Notes: generated by a model from the sequence alone, not told the origin. A stretch of 64,000 nucleotides of DNA from Aquabacter sp040049275 (GCF_040049275.1 NZ_JBDZDT010000001.1:558001-622000); one strand, 5' to 3'. Shown: positions 28,649-37,439, counted from the first letter of the stretch. Translations and numbers: made by a program.

Positions 28649-29524
28649 ATGATCCGCAATCTCGACCTCGATCTGCTCCGCAGCTTCGCTGCCGTTGCGG
28701 AGCTTGGCTCCATCTCCGCCGCCGGGCAGAGGGTCGGGCGCACCCAGTCGGCGGTGAGCCTGCAGATGGATCGCCTTGCCGAGGCGCTGGGCTTTGCGCT
28801 CCTGGAGCGCAAGGGGCGCGGCGTGGTGCTGACCGCGCGCGGTGCGTCCTTCCTGGACGATGCGCGCCGGCTCCTCGACCTCAATGACCGCATCCTCGGC
28901 CAGCACGTTCACGGCGGCTATGCCCAGCCGCTGCGGCTCGGCTTCCTTCAGGATCTGGGCGAGATCGCCATGCAGCGCATCCTGGCGCGGCTCGGCGCGC
29001 TGTTCCCGCAGGCGCCCATCACGGTGCGGGTCTGCTCCACCATCACCATGCTGGACAAGCTGCATTCCGGGGATATCGACCTTGCGGTCGGCTTCCGCAT
29101 GGACACGGACCTGCCCACCACCATCATCGCCCGCGAACCCATGCAATGGATCGCCGCGCGGCATCTGCGCCTCGCATCCGAGGAGCCAGTGCCCCTGCTG
29201 CTGTTCGAGGCGCCCTGCGTGTTCCGGGCGGCGGCGATCTCCTCGCTCACCGCTGCGGGGCGCGGCTTCCGCGTGGCCTTCACCAGCCCGAGCCTTCCCG
29301 GCCTCATGGCGGCGGTGGGCGCGGGGCTCGGCGTCACCGTGCGCTCGCCCCGCGCGCTGCGGCCGGACCTTGCCATCGTCAACGACCAGAGCATGCCGCA
29401 ATTGCCGGACGTGGAGTTCGCCCTCTATGGCCGCGCGGAGGCGGCGCTGCCCGCGCTCAAGCAGGCGGAAGAGGTGATCTTCGAGGAAGTGCGCCGGGAG
29501 CGGACGCTGTATGCGGCGGCGTGA
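28649..29524 (+). CDS. LysR-family transcriptional regulator
   Basis: This is a 291-residue regulator. The winged HTH occupies residues 6-65 (AAVAELGSISAAGQRVGRTQ and SAVSLQMDRL), followed by a periplasmic-binding-like effector domain (about 92-285). I used ATG 28649 because upstream codons in this frame would run through the operator palindrome. It is transcribed away from the tautomerase gene and probably regulates it. The ligand is unknown. Confidence 0.92.
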   Translation: MIRNLDLDLLRSFAAVAELGSISAAGQRVGRTQSAVSLQMDRLAEALGFALLERKGRGVVLTARGASFLDDARRLLDLNDRILGQHVHGGYAQPLRLGFLQDLGEIAMQRILARLGALFPQAPITVRVCSTITMLDKLHSGDIDLAVGFRMDTDLPTTIIAREPMQWIAARHLRLASEEPVPLLLFEAPCVFRAAAISSLTAAGRGFRVAFTSPSLPGLMAAVGAGLGVTVRSPRALRPDLAIVNDQSMPQLPDVEFALYGRAEAALPALKQAEEVIFEEVRRERTLYAAA

Positions 29525-29556
29525 GACGCGCCCACTCCCCGCCCGGATGCCCGATG

Positions 29557-29690
29557 CTATCTGATGGGGATCCGGTAGATGGTCCGATCCCCCCAGGCGG
29601 CGGTCAGCAGGGATGGGCGCCGGAACGGTAAAGGGGGGCGGACAAGGCGAGCATACTGCCCGCGAGAAAGGCAAGCACGCGTGTCGTCAT
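29557..29690 (-). pseudogene. Possible small exported protein with a 1-base frameshift
   Basis: ATG 29690 overlaps the stop of the preceding gene by ATGA and starts MTTRVLAFLAGSMLALSA, a good signal-peptide start. As written the frame stops at 29604 (28 residues). Inserting one C in the six-C run at 29633-29638 (minus strand) would rejoin it to a frame ending AAWGDRTIYRIPIR at 29557, giving 44 residues. A homopolymer indel, real or a sequencing error, is the simplest reading; the peptide could also be spurious. No family recognised. Confidence 0.4.
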
Positions 29691-30115
29691 GCCAGCCGCT
29701 CCCGTCCCGACGCCTCGGTCTCCATGTCGAGGCGGGCGAAAACCTCCTTCGCGGCAAACAGGCCATTGAGCGCAGCGGGGAAGCCGGCATAGACGGCCAT
29801 CTGCATGATGATCTCGGTAATTTCCCCGCGACTGAGGCCGACATTCAGGCCCGCCTCGATATGGACCTTCAATTGTGGGGCGGCGTTGCCCATGGCCGTC
29901 AGCGCGGCGACGGTCGCGATCTCCCGGGCGCGCAGATCGAGGCCCGGGCGGGAATAGATGTCGCCGAACGGGAATTCGATCACGTAGCGGGCAAAGTCCG
30001 GGGCGATATCGGCCAGCGCGGAGATAACGGCCTCGCCGGCCTTGCCGTCGATCTCAGAGAGGGCGCGCGTCCCGCGCTCCAGCCGGCTTTCGCCGGCGGT
30101 GTGGTTCTGCGTCAT
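29687..30115 (-). CDS. Carboxymuconolactone-decarboxylase-family protein
   Basis: This 142-residue alpha-helical protein of the CMD/AhpD fold has the REIATVAALTAMGN segment (about 65-78), the helix MQMAVYAGFPAALNGL, and MNG-like residues typical of the non-peroxidase members. The AhpD CxxC pair is absent, so thiol peroxidase activity is unlikely. The family includes gamma-carboxymuconolactone decarboxylase and many uncharacterised proteins. It starts inside the end of the MerR gene (62-base overlap) and ends in ATGA with a tiny downstream frame, so all three share one transcript. Confidence 0.82.
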   Translation of the reverse strand: MTQNHTAGESRLERGTRALSEIDGKAGEAVISALADIAPDFARYVIEFPFGDIYSRPGLDLRAREIATVAALTAMGNAAPQLKVHIEAGLNVGLSRGEITEIIMQMAVYAGFPAALNGLFAAKEVFARLDMETEASGRERLA

Positions 30116-30479
30116 GGTCTTTCATCCTCTGTTCCAGGTCGGCGTAGCCGACAATCTTGGTGTCGAGGACGAGAAGGCAGGCTTGGAGTTCGGCGACATG
30201 CGCGCGAACGCGCGCGCGATGCTCCTTGAGCAGTTCGCGCCGTTCGGTGTGCGTCACCGCGCCGGCCTCCCGAAGTTTCGCGTAGCGCAGCATGTCCCGG
30301 ATCGGCATCCCGGTGGTTTTCAACCGGCCGAGGAATTCGATCCAGACCAGGATCGACGCGTCGTAGTCACGCTGTTTCGATGCGTCCCGGTCCGCATGGG
30401 GAAGCAGCCCGATCCGCTCATAGTATCGGATCGTATAGGCCGACAGCCCCGATCGCTTCGCGAGTTCACCGATCTTCAT
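30054..30479 (-). CDS. MerR-family transcriptional regulator
   Basis: This 141-residue regulator begins MKIGELAKRSGLSAYTIRYY, the MerR helix-turn-helix (residues 1-40, with RYYERIGLLP), followed by a dimerisation coiled coil (about 82-118). No Cys metal ligands are visible in the C-terminal part, so it is probably not a metal sensor. The gene overlaps the CMD-like gene by 62 bases. MerR regulators paired with CMD or reductase genes are common and usually control their partner. Confidence 0.88.
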   Translation of the reverse strand: MKIGELAKRSGLSAYTIRYYERIGLLPHADRDASKQRDYDASILVWIEFLGRLKTTGMPIRDMLRYAKLREAGAVTHTERRELLKEHRARVRAHVAELQACLLVLDTKIVGYADLEQRMKDHDAEPHRRRKPAGARDARPL

Positions 30480-30570
30480 GACTGCCCTTGTCTCGTCACG
30501 ACGCTCACGAGGCTAGGGGTTGGAGCGCGCTCTAAGTCAAGGGGCCAATGAAAGGGGGACGGCGGCGGTG

Positions 30571-31608
30571 CTAGCGCCGCACCATCCCAACGATGTCCTT
30601 CACGTCGGAAATGGTCTTGTCGGCGATGGCCCGCGCCCGGTCGGCGCCATCGCACAGGATCGCATCGATGGCGGAGACGTCGTCCATCAGGCGCTTCATC
30701 TCGCCGCCGATGGGGCCGAGCTTCTCCACCGCGAGATCCACCAGCGCACCCTTGAAGGTGGAGAACTGGCTTCCGCCATACTGGTCCAGAACGCCCTGCT
30801 TGGTGCCGTCGATGAGCGCCGCATAGATGCCCACCAGATTCTCCGCCTCGGGGCGTGCCTTCAGGCCCGCTTCCTCGGAGGGCAGCGGCTCGGGGTCGGT
30901 CTTCGCCTTGCGCACCTTGCCGGCGATGGCGTCCGCATCGTCGGTGAGGTTGATGCGCGAGAAGTCCGAGGGGTCGGACTTGGACATCTTCTTAGAGCCG
31001 TCGCGCAGGCTCATCACCCGCGTCGCCGGTCCCGCGATCAGCGGCTCGGTGAGCGGGAAATAGGTCTCCCCAAAGCCGTTGGCGGCGATGGAGGGGCCGA
31101 AGTCCACATTGAACTTCTGGGCGATGTCGCGGGTCAGCTCCAGATGCTGCTTCTGGTCCTCGCCCACCGGCACGTGGGTCGCGCGGTAGAGCAGGATGTC
31201 GGCGGCCATCAGGTCGGGATAGGCGAACAGGCCCACCGAGACGTTCTCGCGGTCCTTGCCGGCCTTCTCCTTGAACTGCGTCATGCGGTTCAGCCAGCCC
31301 ATGCGGGCGACGCAGTTGAAGATCCAGGCCAGTTCCGCGTGGCCGGAGACCTGGCTCTGGTTGAACACGATGTGCTGCTTGGGATCGATGCCGCAGGCGA
31401 TGAAAGCGGCGGTGACCTCGCGGGTGTGGCGCTTCAGCTCCTCGGGGTCCTGCCACACCGTTATGGCGTGCAGGTCCACCACGCAATAGAGGCAGTCATA
31501 GCTGGTCTGCAGCTCGACGAAGCGCTTGATGGCGCCGAGATAATTGCCGAGGTGCAGGTTGCCCGTGGGCTGAACACCGGAAAAGACGCGTTCCGCGACC
31601 GCCGCCAT
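30571..31608 (-). CDS. trpS: Tryptophanyl-tRNA synthetase
   Basis: This 345-residue class I aminoacyl-tRNA synthetase charges tRNA-Trp. The HIGH-equivalent motif is TGNLHLGNYLGA (residues 15-26) and the KMSKS loop is present near residue 208 (DGSKKMSKSDPSD). Length is typical. I used ATG 31608 because GAGGAGG lies five bases upstream; the open frame beyond it is the family A repeat region. It lies downstream of murJ and a hydrolase gene on the same strand. Confidence 0.96.
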   Translation of the reverse strand: MAAVAERVFSGVQPTGNLHLGNYLGAIKRFVELQTSYDCLYCVVDLHAITVWQDPEELKRHTREVTAAFIACGIDPKQHIVFNQSQVSGHAELAWIFNCVARMGWLNRMTQFKEKAGKDRENVSVGLFAYPDLMAADILLYRATHVPVGEDQKQHLELTRDIAQKFNVDFGPSIAANGFGETYFPLTEPLIAGPATRVMSLRDGSKKMSKSDPSDFSRINLTDDADAIAGKVRKAKTDPEPLPSEEAGLKARPEAENLVGIYAALIDGTKQGVLDQYGGSQFSTFKGALVDLAVEKLGPIGGEMKRLMDDVSAIDAILCDGADRARAIADKTISDVKDIVGMVRR

Positions 31609-31741
31609 GGCGACCTCCTCACAGGCGGCCGGTTTGGATGCGGCCGCCGATACCTGAAAAAGACGGGCCGGACGGCCCAGAGACGAGGGCGCCTCATGCC
31701 ATGCGGGCCGCAGGGCGGCAAGTCTGAAGCAGATTGCCGTC

Positions 31742-31815
31742 ATCCCCGGACTTGATCCGGGGACCTTCCACGGCAGGCCCGGCCCGGTCGAGATCCCCGG
31801 GTCAAGCCCGGGGAT
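31742..31815. repeat. Family A paired palindrome, copy 4
   Basis: CCCCGGA-CTTGA-TCCGGGG (31744-31762) and ATCCCCGGG-TCAAG-CCCGGGGAT (31793-31815) are paired across 30 bases between the hydrolase and trpS genes. It may separate their transcripts. Confidence 0.75.
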
Positions 31816-31825
31816 GACGAGACGA

Positions 31826-32683
31826 TCAGGGATCGGCCCGGTCCGCGAACGCCTCGATGACCTTCTGCGAGCGGGCATCCCACAGGAGCGGGGCGTGGCC
31901 TTGGTCGTCCACGGTGAACACCTCCATGCCCCGGTGCCGGTCCGCCATGGCCTCCACGGTCTGCTGCGACAGCACGTCGGAGAGCGCGCCGTGGATGACC
32001 ATCACGGGTTGGTTCGCCATGGCGTCGAAGCCGGACCAGAATTCCGGCAGCGGCTTCGTCGGATCGAAACTCTTGAAGGCCTCCGACATGGCCGCGTCAT
32101 AGGCGAGATGGGGCACGCCGGCATCGTCGCGATAGATCTGGCGCGCATAGCGCAGCCAGTCCGCATCGGAGAGGCGGGGGAAAAGGGGACCCTGCGCCTG
32201 CTTGAGGTCGGCCACCAGCGCCTCCCATGTGGGGGCCGGCGCGACACCCACATAATCGGTGATGCGGGCGATGCCGGCGGTCTCTATCACCGGCCCGATA
32301 TCGTTGAGGATGGAGCCCGCCATCAGCTCCGGCCGGGTGGCGGCGAGGTGCATCATCACCAGCCCCCCGCGCGAGGTGCCCAGGAAGAGCGCGCGCTTGA
32401 TGCCGAGGGAGGCGAGGCCCGCGGCCGTGTCCTCCGCCTCCTGGAGGATGTTGTAGCTGGCGAAAGGCGCATGAGCGGAGCCGCCGCGCCCGCGGAAATC
32501 GAGGGCGATCACCTGCCGGCCGCGCTCGGCTAGCGCCGTGCCCAGCGCCTCGAAGTCCGTGGAGGAGCGCGTGAGGCCCGGCAGGCACACCAGCGGGAGG
32601 TGGCCGTTCAACTCGCCCCAGCTTCGCCCGAACAAGGCGCGCGCATCCAGGCTCGGATAGGCGAAGAAGCGGCACTCGCTCAT
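31826..32683 (-). CDS. Alpha/beta hydrolase
   Basis: This 285-residue alpha/beta-fold hydrolase has the nucleophile Ser104 in LFLGTSRGGLVM. The acid is probably in the HGALSDVLSQ loop and the catalytic His in VDDQGHAPLLW near the C-terminus. An oxyanion loop LPGLTRSS lies near residue 35. It could be an esterase, lipase or related hydrolase; substrate unknown. I used ATG 32683 because GAGG lies six bases upstream. A GTG at 32695, which overlaps the murJ stop, is less likely. It sits between murJ and trpS on the same strand. Confidence 0.88.
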   Translation of the reverse strand: MSECRFFAYPSLDARALFGRSWGELNGHLPLVCLPGLTRSSTDFEALGTALAERGRQVIALDFRGRGGSAHAPFASYNILQEAEDTAAGLASLGIKRALFLGTSRGGLVMMHLAATRPELMAGSILNDIGPVIETAGIARITDYVGVAPAPTWEALVADLKQAQGPLFPRLSDADWLRYARQIYRDDAGVPHLAYDAAMSEAFKSFDPTKPLPEFWSGFDAMANQPVMVIHGALSDVLSQQTVEAMADRHRGMEVFTVDDQGHAPLLWDARSQKVIEAFADRADP

Positions 32684-32691
32684 TTGCGACC

Positions 32692-34239
32692 TCACGTATG
32701 GCCCGGATCAATCGCCTCGGCGCGCGGCCTATTCCGCGGCCGGAACGCAAACCAGACCGCACCATAGGTCGCCATGCCGGCCGCCACCAGCACGCCGAGG
32801 CGCACCGCCAACAGGAAGGTGCCCTCCGGCTCGATCCAGATGACCAGCAGGAACAGCACCACCACCGCCAGCAGGAAGCAGCCGAGGACCATGCCGAGCA
32901 CCTGCCGCTTGGCCGCGCGGTCGAAGACGAGATGGCCGCGGCTGGACAGAAGGATCCACAGGCGCGCAACGGAGACGCAGGCGGGAATGGCGATGCCGAA
33001 CGCGCCGCCCCCCGGGCCGAACCCGATGCCGAACCCTACGGCGAACGCCATGGTGTTGAGCAGCGAGACGAGGGCGATCCCCTCCACCTGCCGCCCGAAG
33101 CCGTGGCTCATGGCGGCCGCGCCCAGCACCTTCTCCAGCCCCTGCGCAGGCAAGGTGAAGGCGAGCGCCGTGAGGAGGAACGCCGTGAAGTGCGCATTCT
33201 CGGCGGTGAAGCTGCCGCGCTGATAGAGCACCGTGATGATGGGATCGGCCAGCATGATGAGCCCGGTCGCCGCCGGCAAGGCGAAGCCGAGCGCGGACAG
33301 CACCGCGCGGGCCGTCTCCACGCCGCGCCCCGTGCCCCCCGCGCCGGTCGTGAGCAGCGGCACCAGGATCGCCCCCGCGCTCGCGCCCACAAGGCCGAGG
33401 GGCAGGTCGATGAGGCGCTGCGCATAATTGAGCGCCGCCACCGCGCCGGGATGGGCCGAGACCACCACCGCCAGGAGCACGATGCGCATCTGCGGCAGGC
33501 CCGCAAGGAGGAGGGCCGGCCGGGAAGCCCGCAGCACGGCACGCGCCGCAGGCCAGTCGAAGCCGGCACTGATCCGGATGGAGGCCGGCGCCTTGCGCGC
33601 GGCGGCGATCATCAAGGCAAGCTGGGCGATGCCCGCGAGCACCGCGCAGGCGGCCATGACCAAAGCGGCGGTGGGCGTCGCCACCAGCCCCTCCAGGATG
33701 ATGGCGGCAATGGCGAACAGCACCACGGCATTGCCCAGCGCGGGCGCCAGAGCGGGCAGGAAGACGCGGTGGGCTGCGTTCGCGATGCCGCCCAGCACCG
33801 CCGCCGCGCCAGCAAGCGGCAGATAGAACAGCGCGATGCGCCCGCACGCGCTCGCAAGGTCCGCGCGTTCCCCATCGAAGGAGAAGCCGGGCGCCAGAAC
33901 CAGCATCAGGATCGGCATGGCAAGCGCGCCGACGACCGCGAACCCGAGCAGGATCATGCAGAGCAGGACGAGGGTGGCGTTGGCACTCGCTGCCGCCCTC
34001 TCATCGTCCGGGGCTGCCGCGAGCGCCGGCAGCAGCGCCGCGTTGAAGGCACCTTCGGCCAGCAGCCGGCGGGCCAACAGCGGCAAAGAGAGCGAGGCCA
34101 TGAGCGCGTCCGCCAGCGGCCCCGCGCCCAGCACGGCGGCGGTGCCCATATCCCGCGCGAAGCCGAGCAGCCGCGAGCCGAGGGTGGCGGCGCTGACAGC
34201 GGACGTCTTGGCGATCAAAGACCGAGGGGAAGACGACAT
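32692..34239 (-). CDS. murJ: Lipid II flippase
   Basis: This 515-residue membrane protein of the MOP superfamily (MviN/MurJ) moves the peptidoglycan precursor lipid II across the inner membrane. About 14 hydrophobic helices are visible. The N-terminal SRLLGFARDMGTAAVLGAGP segment (about 22-41) and EGAFNAALLPAL (about 61-72) are the family's conserved elements. ATG 34239 (MSSSPRSLIAKTS) starts at the usual distance from the first helix, but its ribosome site is weak and longer starts exist. An essential gene in most bacteria. Confidence 0.93.
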   Translation of the reverse strand: MSSSPRSLIAKTSAVSAATLGSRLLGFARDMGTAAVLGAGPLADALMASLSLPLLARRLLAEGAFNAALLPALAAAPDDERAAASANATLVLLCMILLGFAVVGALAMPILMLVLAPGFSFDGERADLASACGRIALFYLPLAGAAAVLGGIANAAHRVFLPALAPALGNAVVLFAIAAIILEGLVATPTAALVMAACAVLAGIAQLALMIAAARKAPASIRISAGFDWPAARAVLRASRPALLLAGLPQMRIVLLAVVVSAHPGAVAALNYAQRLIDLPLGLVGASAGAILVPLLTTGAGGTGRGVETARAVLSALGFALPAATGLIMLADPIITVLYQRGSFTAENAHFTAFLLTALAFTLPAQGLEKVLGAAAMSHGFGRQVEGIALVSLLNTMAFAVGFGIGFGPGGGAFGIAIPACVSVARLWILLSSRGHLVFDRAAKRQVLGMVLGCFLLAVVVLFLLVIWIEPEGTFLLAVRLGVLVAAGMATYGAVWFAFRPRNRPRAEAIDPGHT

Positions 34240-34381
34240 GGACGGCCCGGAGCACGCGGCGGATGGCCCGCTGATAGAGCCCGGCACCCGCCGGGGCAAG
34301 GGCAGCCAGAGTGAGGGCGGCTCATGACATCCGCGCGAAGCGAAACTTCTGCCGCGCGAAGCGCCCCCTGCTCTCCTTCGC

Positions 34382-35116
34382 CTACCGCCCCCGCCGCGCG
34401 AGGGGCCGGCCGCTCAGCGCTCGCACTAGGCTGGTCTTCACGCTCGCCACATGCTCGCGCATGAGCATCTCGGCGCGGAAGGCGTCGCAGGCGAGGATGG
34501 CGTCATAGATGCGATGGTGGTCGTCGTGGCGGCGCCGCACGTCCATGTGCTCGAAGGAGATGACGTTGCGGTGCGAGGACTGGGGCACCGAATGGCACTG
34601 GCGGATCATGTCGCCCAGCATGCGGCAGCGGGCGGCGCTGTGGATCGCCTCATGGAAGGTACCGTTGATGGCGCTGTAGGCGATGCGCTCTTCCTCCCCG
34701 AGCTCGGGGCGGGCGAGGAGGTCGTCGCCCTCGGCCAGCACCCGCTCGATGGCCTCGCGCTCATTCTCAGGCAGTCCGCGCTCGGCGGCAAAGCGGGCGG
34801 CGAGCGCCTCCATCATGGCACGGATTTCATAGGCGTCCACGATCTCGGCGGTGGAGAAGCGGCGCACCGCATAGCCCCGGTTGGGGGCATATTCCAGCAG
34901 CCCCTCGCTCGCCAGCGACTGGAGCGCGGAGCGCACCGGCGTGCGCGAGACGCCAAGCCGCTCGGAGAGGCGCACCTCATGCAGCCGCGCCCCGGCCTCG
35001 AACTCACCGGCCAGCACTGCCGTGCGGATCCGCTCGGTCACCGACAAGGAGCGGGTGGCCGCGCGCGGCTCGGCGGCATCGTCCGGATCGGGGGGCAGAA
35101 GGGCGGATTCCGTCAT
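34382..35116 (-). CDS. GntR-family regulator (FCD) of the adjacent catabolic cluster
   Basis: This 244-residue regulator has an N-terminal winged HTH (about 25-90: SERLGVSRTPVRSALQSLAS) and a C-terminal FCD domain with the AINGTFHEAIHSAARC and HHRIYDAILACDAFRA segments holding expected metal-binding His residues. It faces away from the alpha/beta hydrolase gene that starts the cluster. Two ATACATTC motifs, one within TGTATACA, lie between them. The start is uncertain: ATG 35116, 35125 and 35143 are all in frame and none has a strong ribosome site. The ligand is unknown. Confidence 0.85.
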   Translation of the reverse strand: MTESALLPPDPDDAAEPRAATRSLSVTERIRTAVLAGEFEAGARLHEVRLSERLGVSRTPVRSALQSLASEGLLEYAPNRGYAVRRFSTAEIVDAYEIRAMMEALAARFAAERGLPENEREAIERVLAEGDDLLARPELGEEERIAYSAINGTFHEAIHSAARCRMLGDMIRQCHSVPQSSHRNVISFEHMDVRRRHDDHHRIYDAILACDAFRAEMLMREHVASVKTSLVRALSGRPLARRGR

Positions 35117-35174
35117 GCGGGGCATGTTCCGTTGCAATCCCATTGATAAGCACCGGAAGCCGAAGGTTTCAAGC

Positions 35175-35317
35175 ATACATTCGTGTCTTCCGCCCGTCTC
35201 CTGAGGAAGTTTGCGGCTGGCATCCCCAGCCCTTACCCAGCCTGCCTCCGCCGACATCATCGCGCCGAAAAAAGCGGCACGGCGCGCCTCATAAACAGGC
35301 CAAGTTTGTATACATTC
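35175..35317. promoter_or_regulatory. Candidate operators between GntR and the catabolic cluster
   Basis: ATACATTC occurs at 35175-35182 and again at 35310-35317, the second within TTTGTATACATTC containing the palindrome TGTATACA (35307-35314). The latter is 75 bases upstream of the hydrolase ATG. FCD regulators often bind GTATAC-type palindromes. Confidence 0.45.
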
Positions 35318-35388
35318 TTGCTTGACCATGGCCAGATTGTATTCAAATGTTGCGTTGCCTGGTGGCGAGCCGAAACGGAGTTGCGCGT

Positions 35389-36621
35389 ATGGTCGATGCG
35401 GTGGACGGGGCGATCGAGAACATCACGGAAAACCGGCTGCCCCACTATGAGCCCTATGGCTGGCATCATTGGCCCGAGCATCCCTGGCTCGCCTACCAGT
35501 TCCGGCGCGGCCTCGGCGAAACCCAGGAAGGCGGCGGCACCGTCTCCGAGATTTTCCTCGCCGCCTCGCGCATGATCCCCGGCTCGCTGGAGAGCTGGCA
35601 CGAGGAATGGAAGGTCATCGCCGACCGCAACTGGAAGCGCGGCATTGAGGAAGAGGCGGTGGGCCATATCCGCACCGCCATGAACTGCTTCCTGCGCGCC
35701 GCTGATTATTACCGGCAGGCCGAGTTCCACCTGGAGCCCACCGACCCGCGCCGCCTGCCCACCTTCGAGGCCATGGAGGCGTGCTCCAAGAAGTTCATCT
35801 CCTATCTCAACCCGCCCGGCGAGGCGGTGGACATTCCCTACGAAGACGGCAAGCCGATCTGCGGCTACTTCGTGCGCGCCCCCTTCCCCGGCAAGAAGCT
35901 CCCCGTTCTCATCTGCATGGGCGGGCTGGATTCCATCAAGGACGAGATGTGGTTCATGCAGGCCCATGGCGCGCTCCAGCGCGGCATCTCGGTGCTGATG
36001 ATCGACGGCCCCGGCCAGGGCGGCACGCTGCGCCGCCACGGCATTCCCGCCCGCCCCGACACCGAGGTCGCCATCGCCAAGGTGATCGACTGGCTGGAGA
36101 CGAGCGAGGATGTGGACACGTCCAGGATCGCGCTCTGCGGCTCGTCCCTGGGCGGCTATTACGCCGCCCGCGCCGGCTGCTACGAGGAACGCCTCGCGGC
36201 CGTGATCTCCCACGGCGCGGTGTGGGACGTCCATGAGATGTGGGGCGACAAGGGCGAGGATTTCGGCCTCGCCATGCACATCAAATGGGTGATGGGCGCC
36301 GCCACCATGAAGGAAGCCATGGAGAAGGCGAAGGCCTTCACCCTGCGCGGCCACCTCGAGCACATGAAGTGCCCCTACCTCATCCTGCACGGCGGCTATG
36401 ACGTGCTCACGGTGACCGCCGCCACCAAGGCCCGCGATTATGCGCTGGCCCATGGGGTGGACGTGAGCTTCCGCATCGTCGAGCCCGAAGAGACCGGCGC
36501 CGAGCATTGCCAGCACGATAATCCCACCATCGGCCAGGAATTGCTGGCGGACTGGCTTGCGGACATCTTCGGCATCGACCAGCGTAGCCTCCTCAAGACC
36601 TCGTTCAATCCGCTGGTCTGA
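35389..36621 (+). CDS. Alpha/beta hydrolase, 2,6-dihydroxypseudooxynicotine hydrolase-like
   Basis: This 410-residue hydrolase has an N-terminal helical cap-like region (about 1-160) and a C-terminal alpha/beta core. Nucleophile Ser253 lies in ALCGSSLGGYYAAR, the acid is in LHGGYDVLT (near 345) and His in AEHCQHDN (near 375). The long N-terminal extension and core resemble the nicotine-pathway hydrolase that cleaves a C-C bond in 2,6-dihydroxypseudooxynicotine, and related peptidase-like proteins. That would be a C-C or amide hydrolase in a ring-degradation route, but the substrate is inferred. ATG 35389 has CGGAG eight bases upstream. It is the first gene of the cluster. Confidence 0.8.
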   Translation: MVDAVDGAIENITENRLPHYEPYGWHHWPEHPWLAYQFRRGLGETQEGGGTVSEIFLAASRMIPGSLESWHEEWKVIADRNWKRGIEEEAVGHIRTAMNCFLRAADYYRQAEFHLEPTDPRRLPTFEAMEACSKKFISYLNPPGEAVDIPYEDGKPICGYFVRAPFPGKKLPVLICMGGLDSIKDEMWFMQAHGALQRGISVLMIDGPGQGGTLRRHGIPARPDTEVAIAKVIDWLETSEDVDTSRIALCGSSLGGYYAARAGCYEERLAAVISHGAVWDVHEMWGDKGEDFGLAMHIKWVMGAATMKEAMEKAKAFTLRGHLEHMKCPYLILHGGYDVLTVTAATKARDYALAHGVDVSFRIVEPEETGAEHCQHDNPTIGQELLADWLADIFGIDQRSLLKTSFNPLV

Positions 36622-36714
36622 GGAGAGGCCCGTGATCCCGCCATCGCGCATCTCCTCACGACGGTCCAAGATGGCGGGACGCGGCAAACCCTGCGGGCGC
36701 AAGGAACGCACGGC

Positions 36715-37398
36715 ATGAACCGCCGCGCCAAGAATGCCATCGAAGCGGGAAAACCCGTCATCGCCGTCAATCCCGGCGGGTTCGCCCTGCCCGTCGTGGA
36801 CGCGCTCGCCGCTTGCGGCACGGACTGCCTGTTCATCGATTGCGAGCGCACCGCCATCAGCGTGGAGAGCGTGCCCATGCTGGCCCGCGCCGCGCAGGCC
36901 CATGGCATGAGCGCCATCGTGCGGTCCTATTCCAAGGACGCCGCTACGCTGACCCGCTATTTCGATTGCGACATAGACGGGCTTGTCCTTCCCCAGGTGG
37001 AGGCGCCGGAGGAAGTGGCGCGTCTTCGGGCCATCGCCCGCGCCGCCACCAAGGGGCGCGAGGGCACGCTGCTGCTCATCGCCCAGATCGAGAGCGTGGA
37101 GGGCCACAGGCGGCTCGACGAGATTGCCGGCGCGCCGGGCATCGACCTGATCCTGGTGGGGCCGAACGACCTCGCCCATTCCATGGGCTATCTCGGCGAC
37201 ACCGCGCGCCCCGAAGTGGTGGCGGCCATGGACGACATCACCGCGCGCCTCCACGCCAAGAACATCGCCTACGGCCTGCCCGTCACCGCCGAGACGGCCG
37301 GGGGATGGGTGAAGAAGGGCGCGCGCTTCCTCTACACCTCGTTGGAATCCTTGCTCAATCCCAGCCTCAAGGCGCTGCGCACGGCGGCGACTTCCTGA
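36715..37398 (+). CDS. HpcH/HpaI-family aldolase
   Basis: This 227-residue TIM-barrel protein of the HpcH/HpaI aldolase and citrate lyase group has FIDCERTAISVES near residue 40, IAQIESVEG near residue 121 (metal-binding Glu) and ILVGPNDLAHSMG near residue 143 (metal-binding Asp). Members cleave 2-oxo-3-deoxy or 4-hydroxy-2-oxo acids to pyruvate and an aldehyde. It is about 25 residues shorter than HpaI and lacks the usual DxEHxP form of the first motif, so the substrate probably differs. It lies between two hydrolase genes in the cluster. Confidence 0.82.
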   Translation: MNRRAKNAIEAGKPVIAVNPGGFALPVVDALAACGTDCLFIDCERTAISVESVPMLARAAQAHGMSAIVRSYSKDAATLTRYFDCDIDGLVLPQVEAPEEVARLRAIARAATKGREGTLLLIAQIESVEGHRRLDEIAGAPGIDLILVGPNDLAHSMGYLGDTARPEVVAAMDDITARLHAKNIAYGLPVTAETAGGWVKKGARFLYTSLESLLNPSLKALRTAATS

Positions 37399-37439
37399 TC
37401 CTTTCCTTTTCATCGTCCAGATTTCGCGGAGAACCGAGA

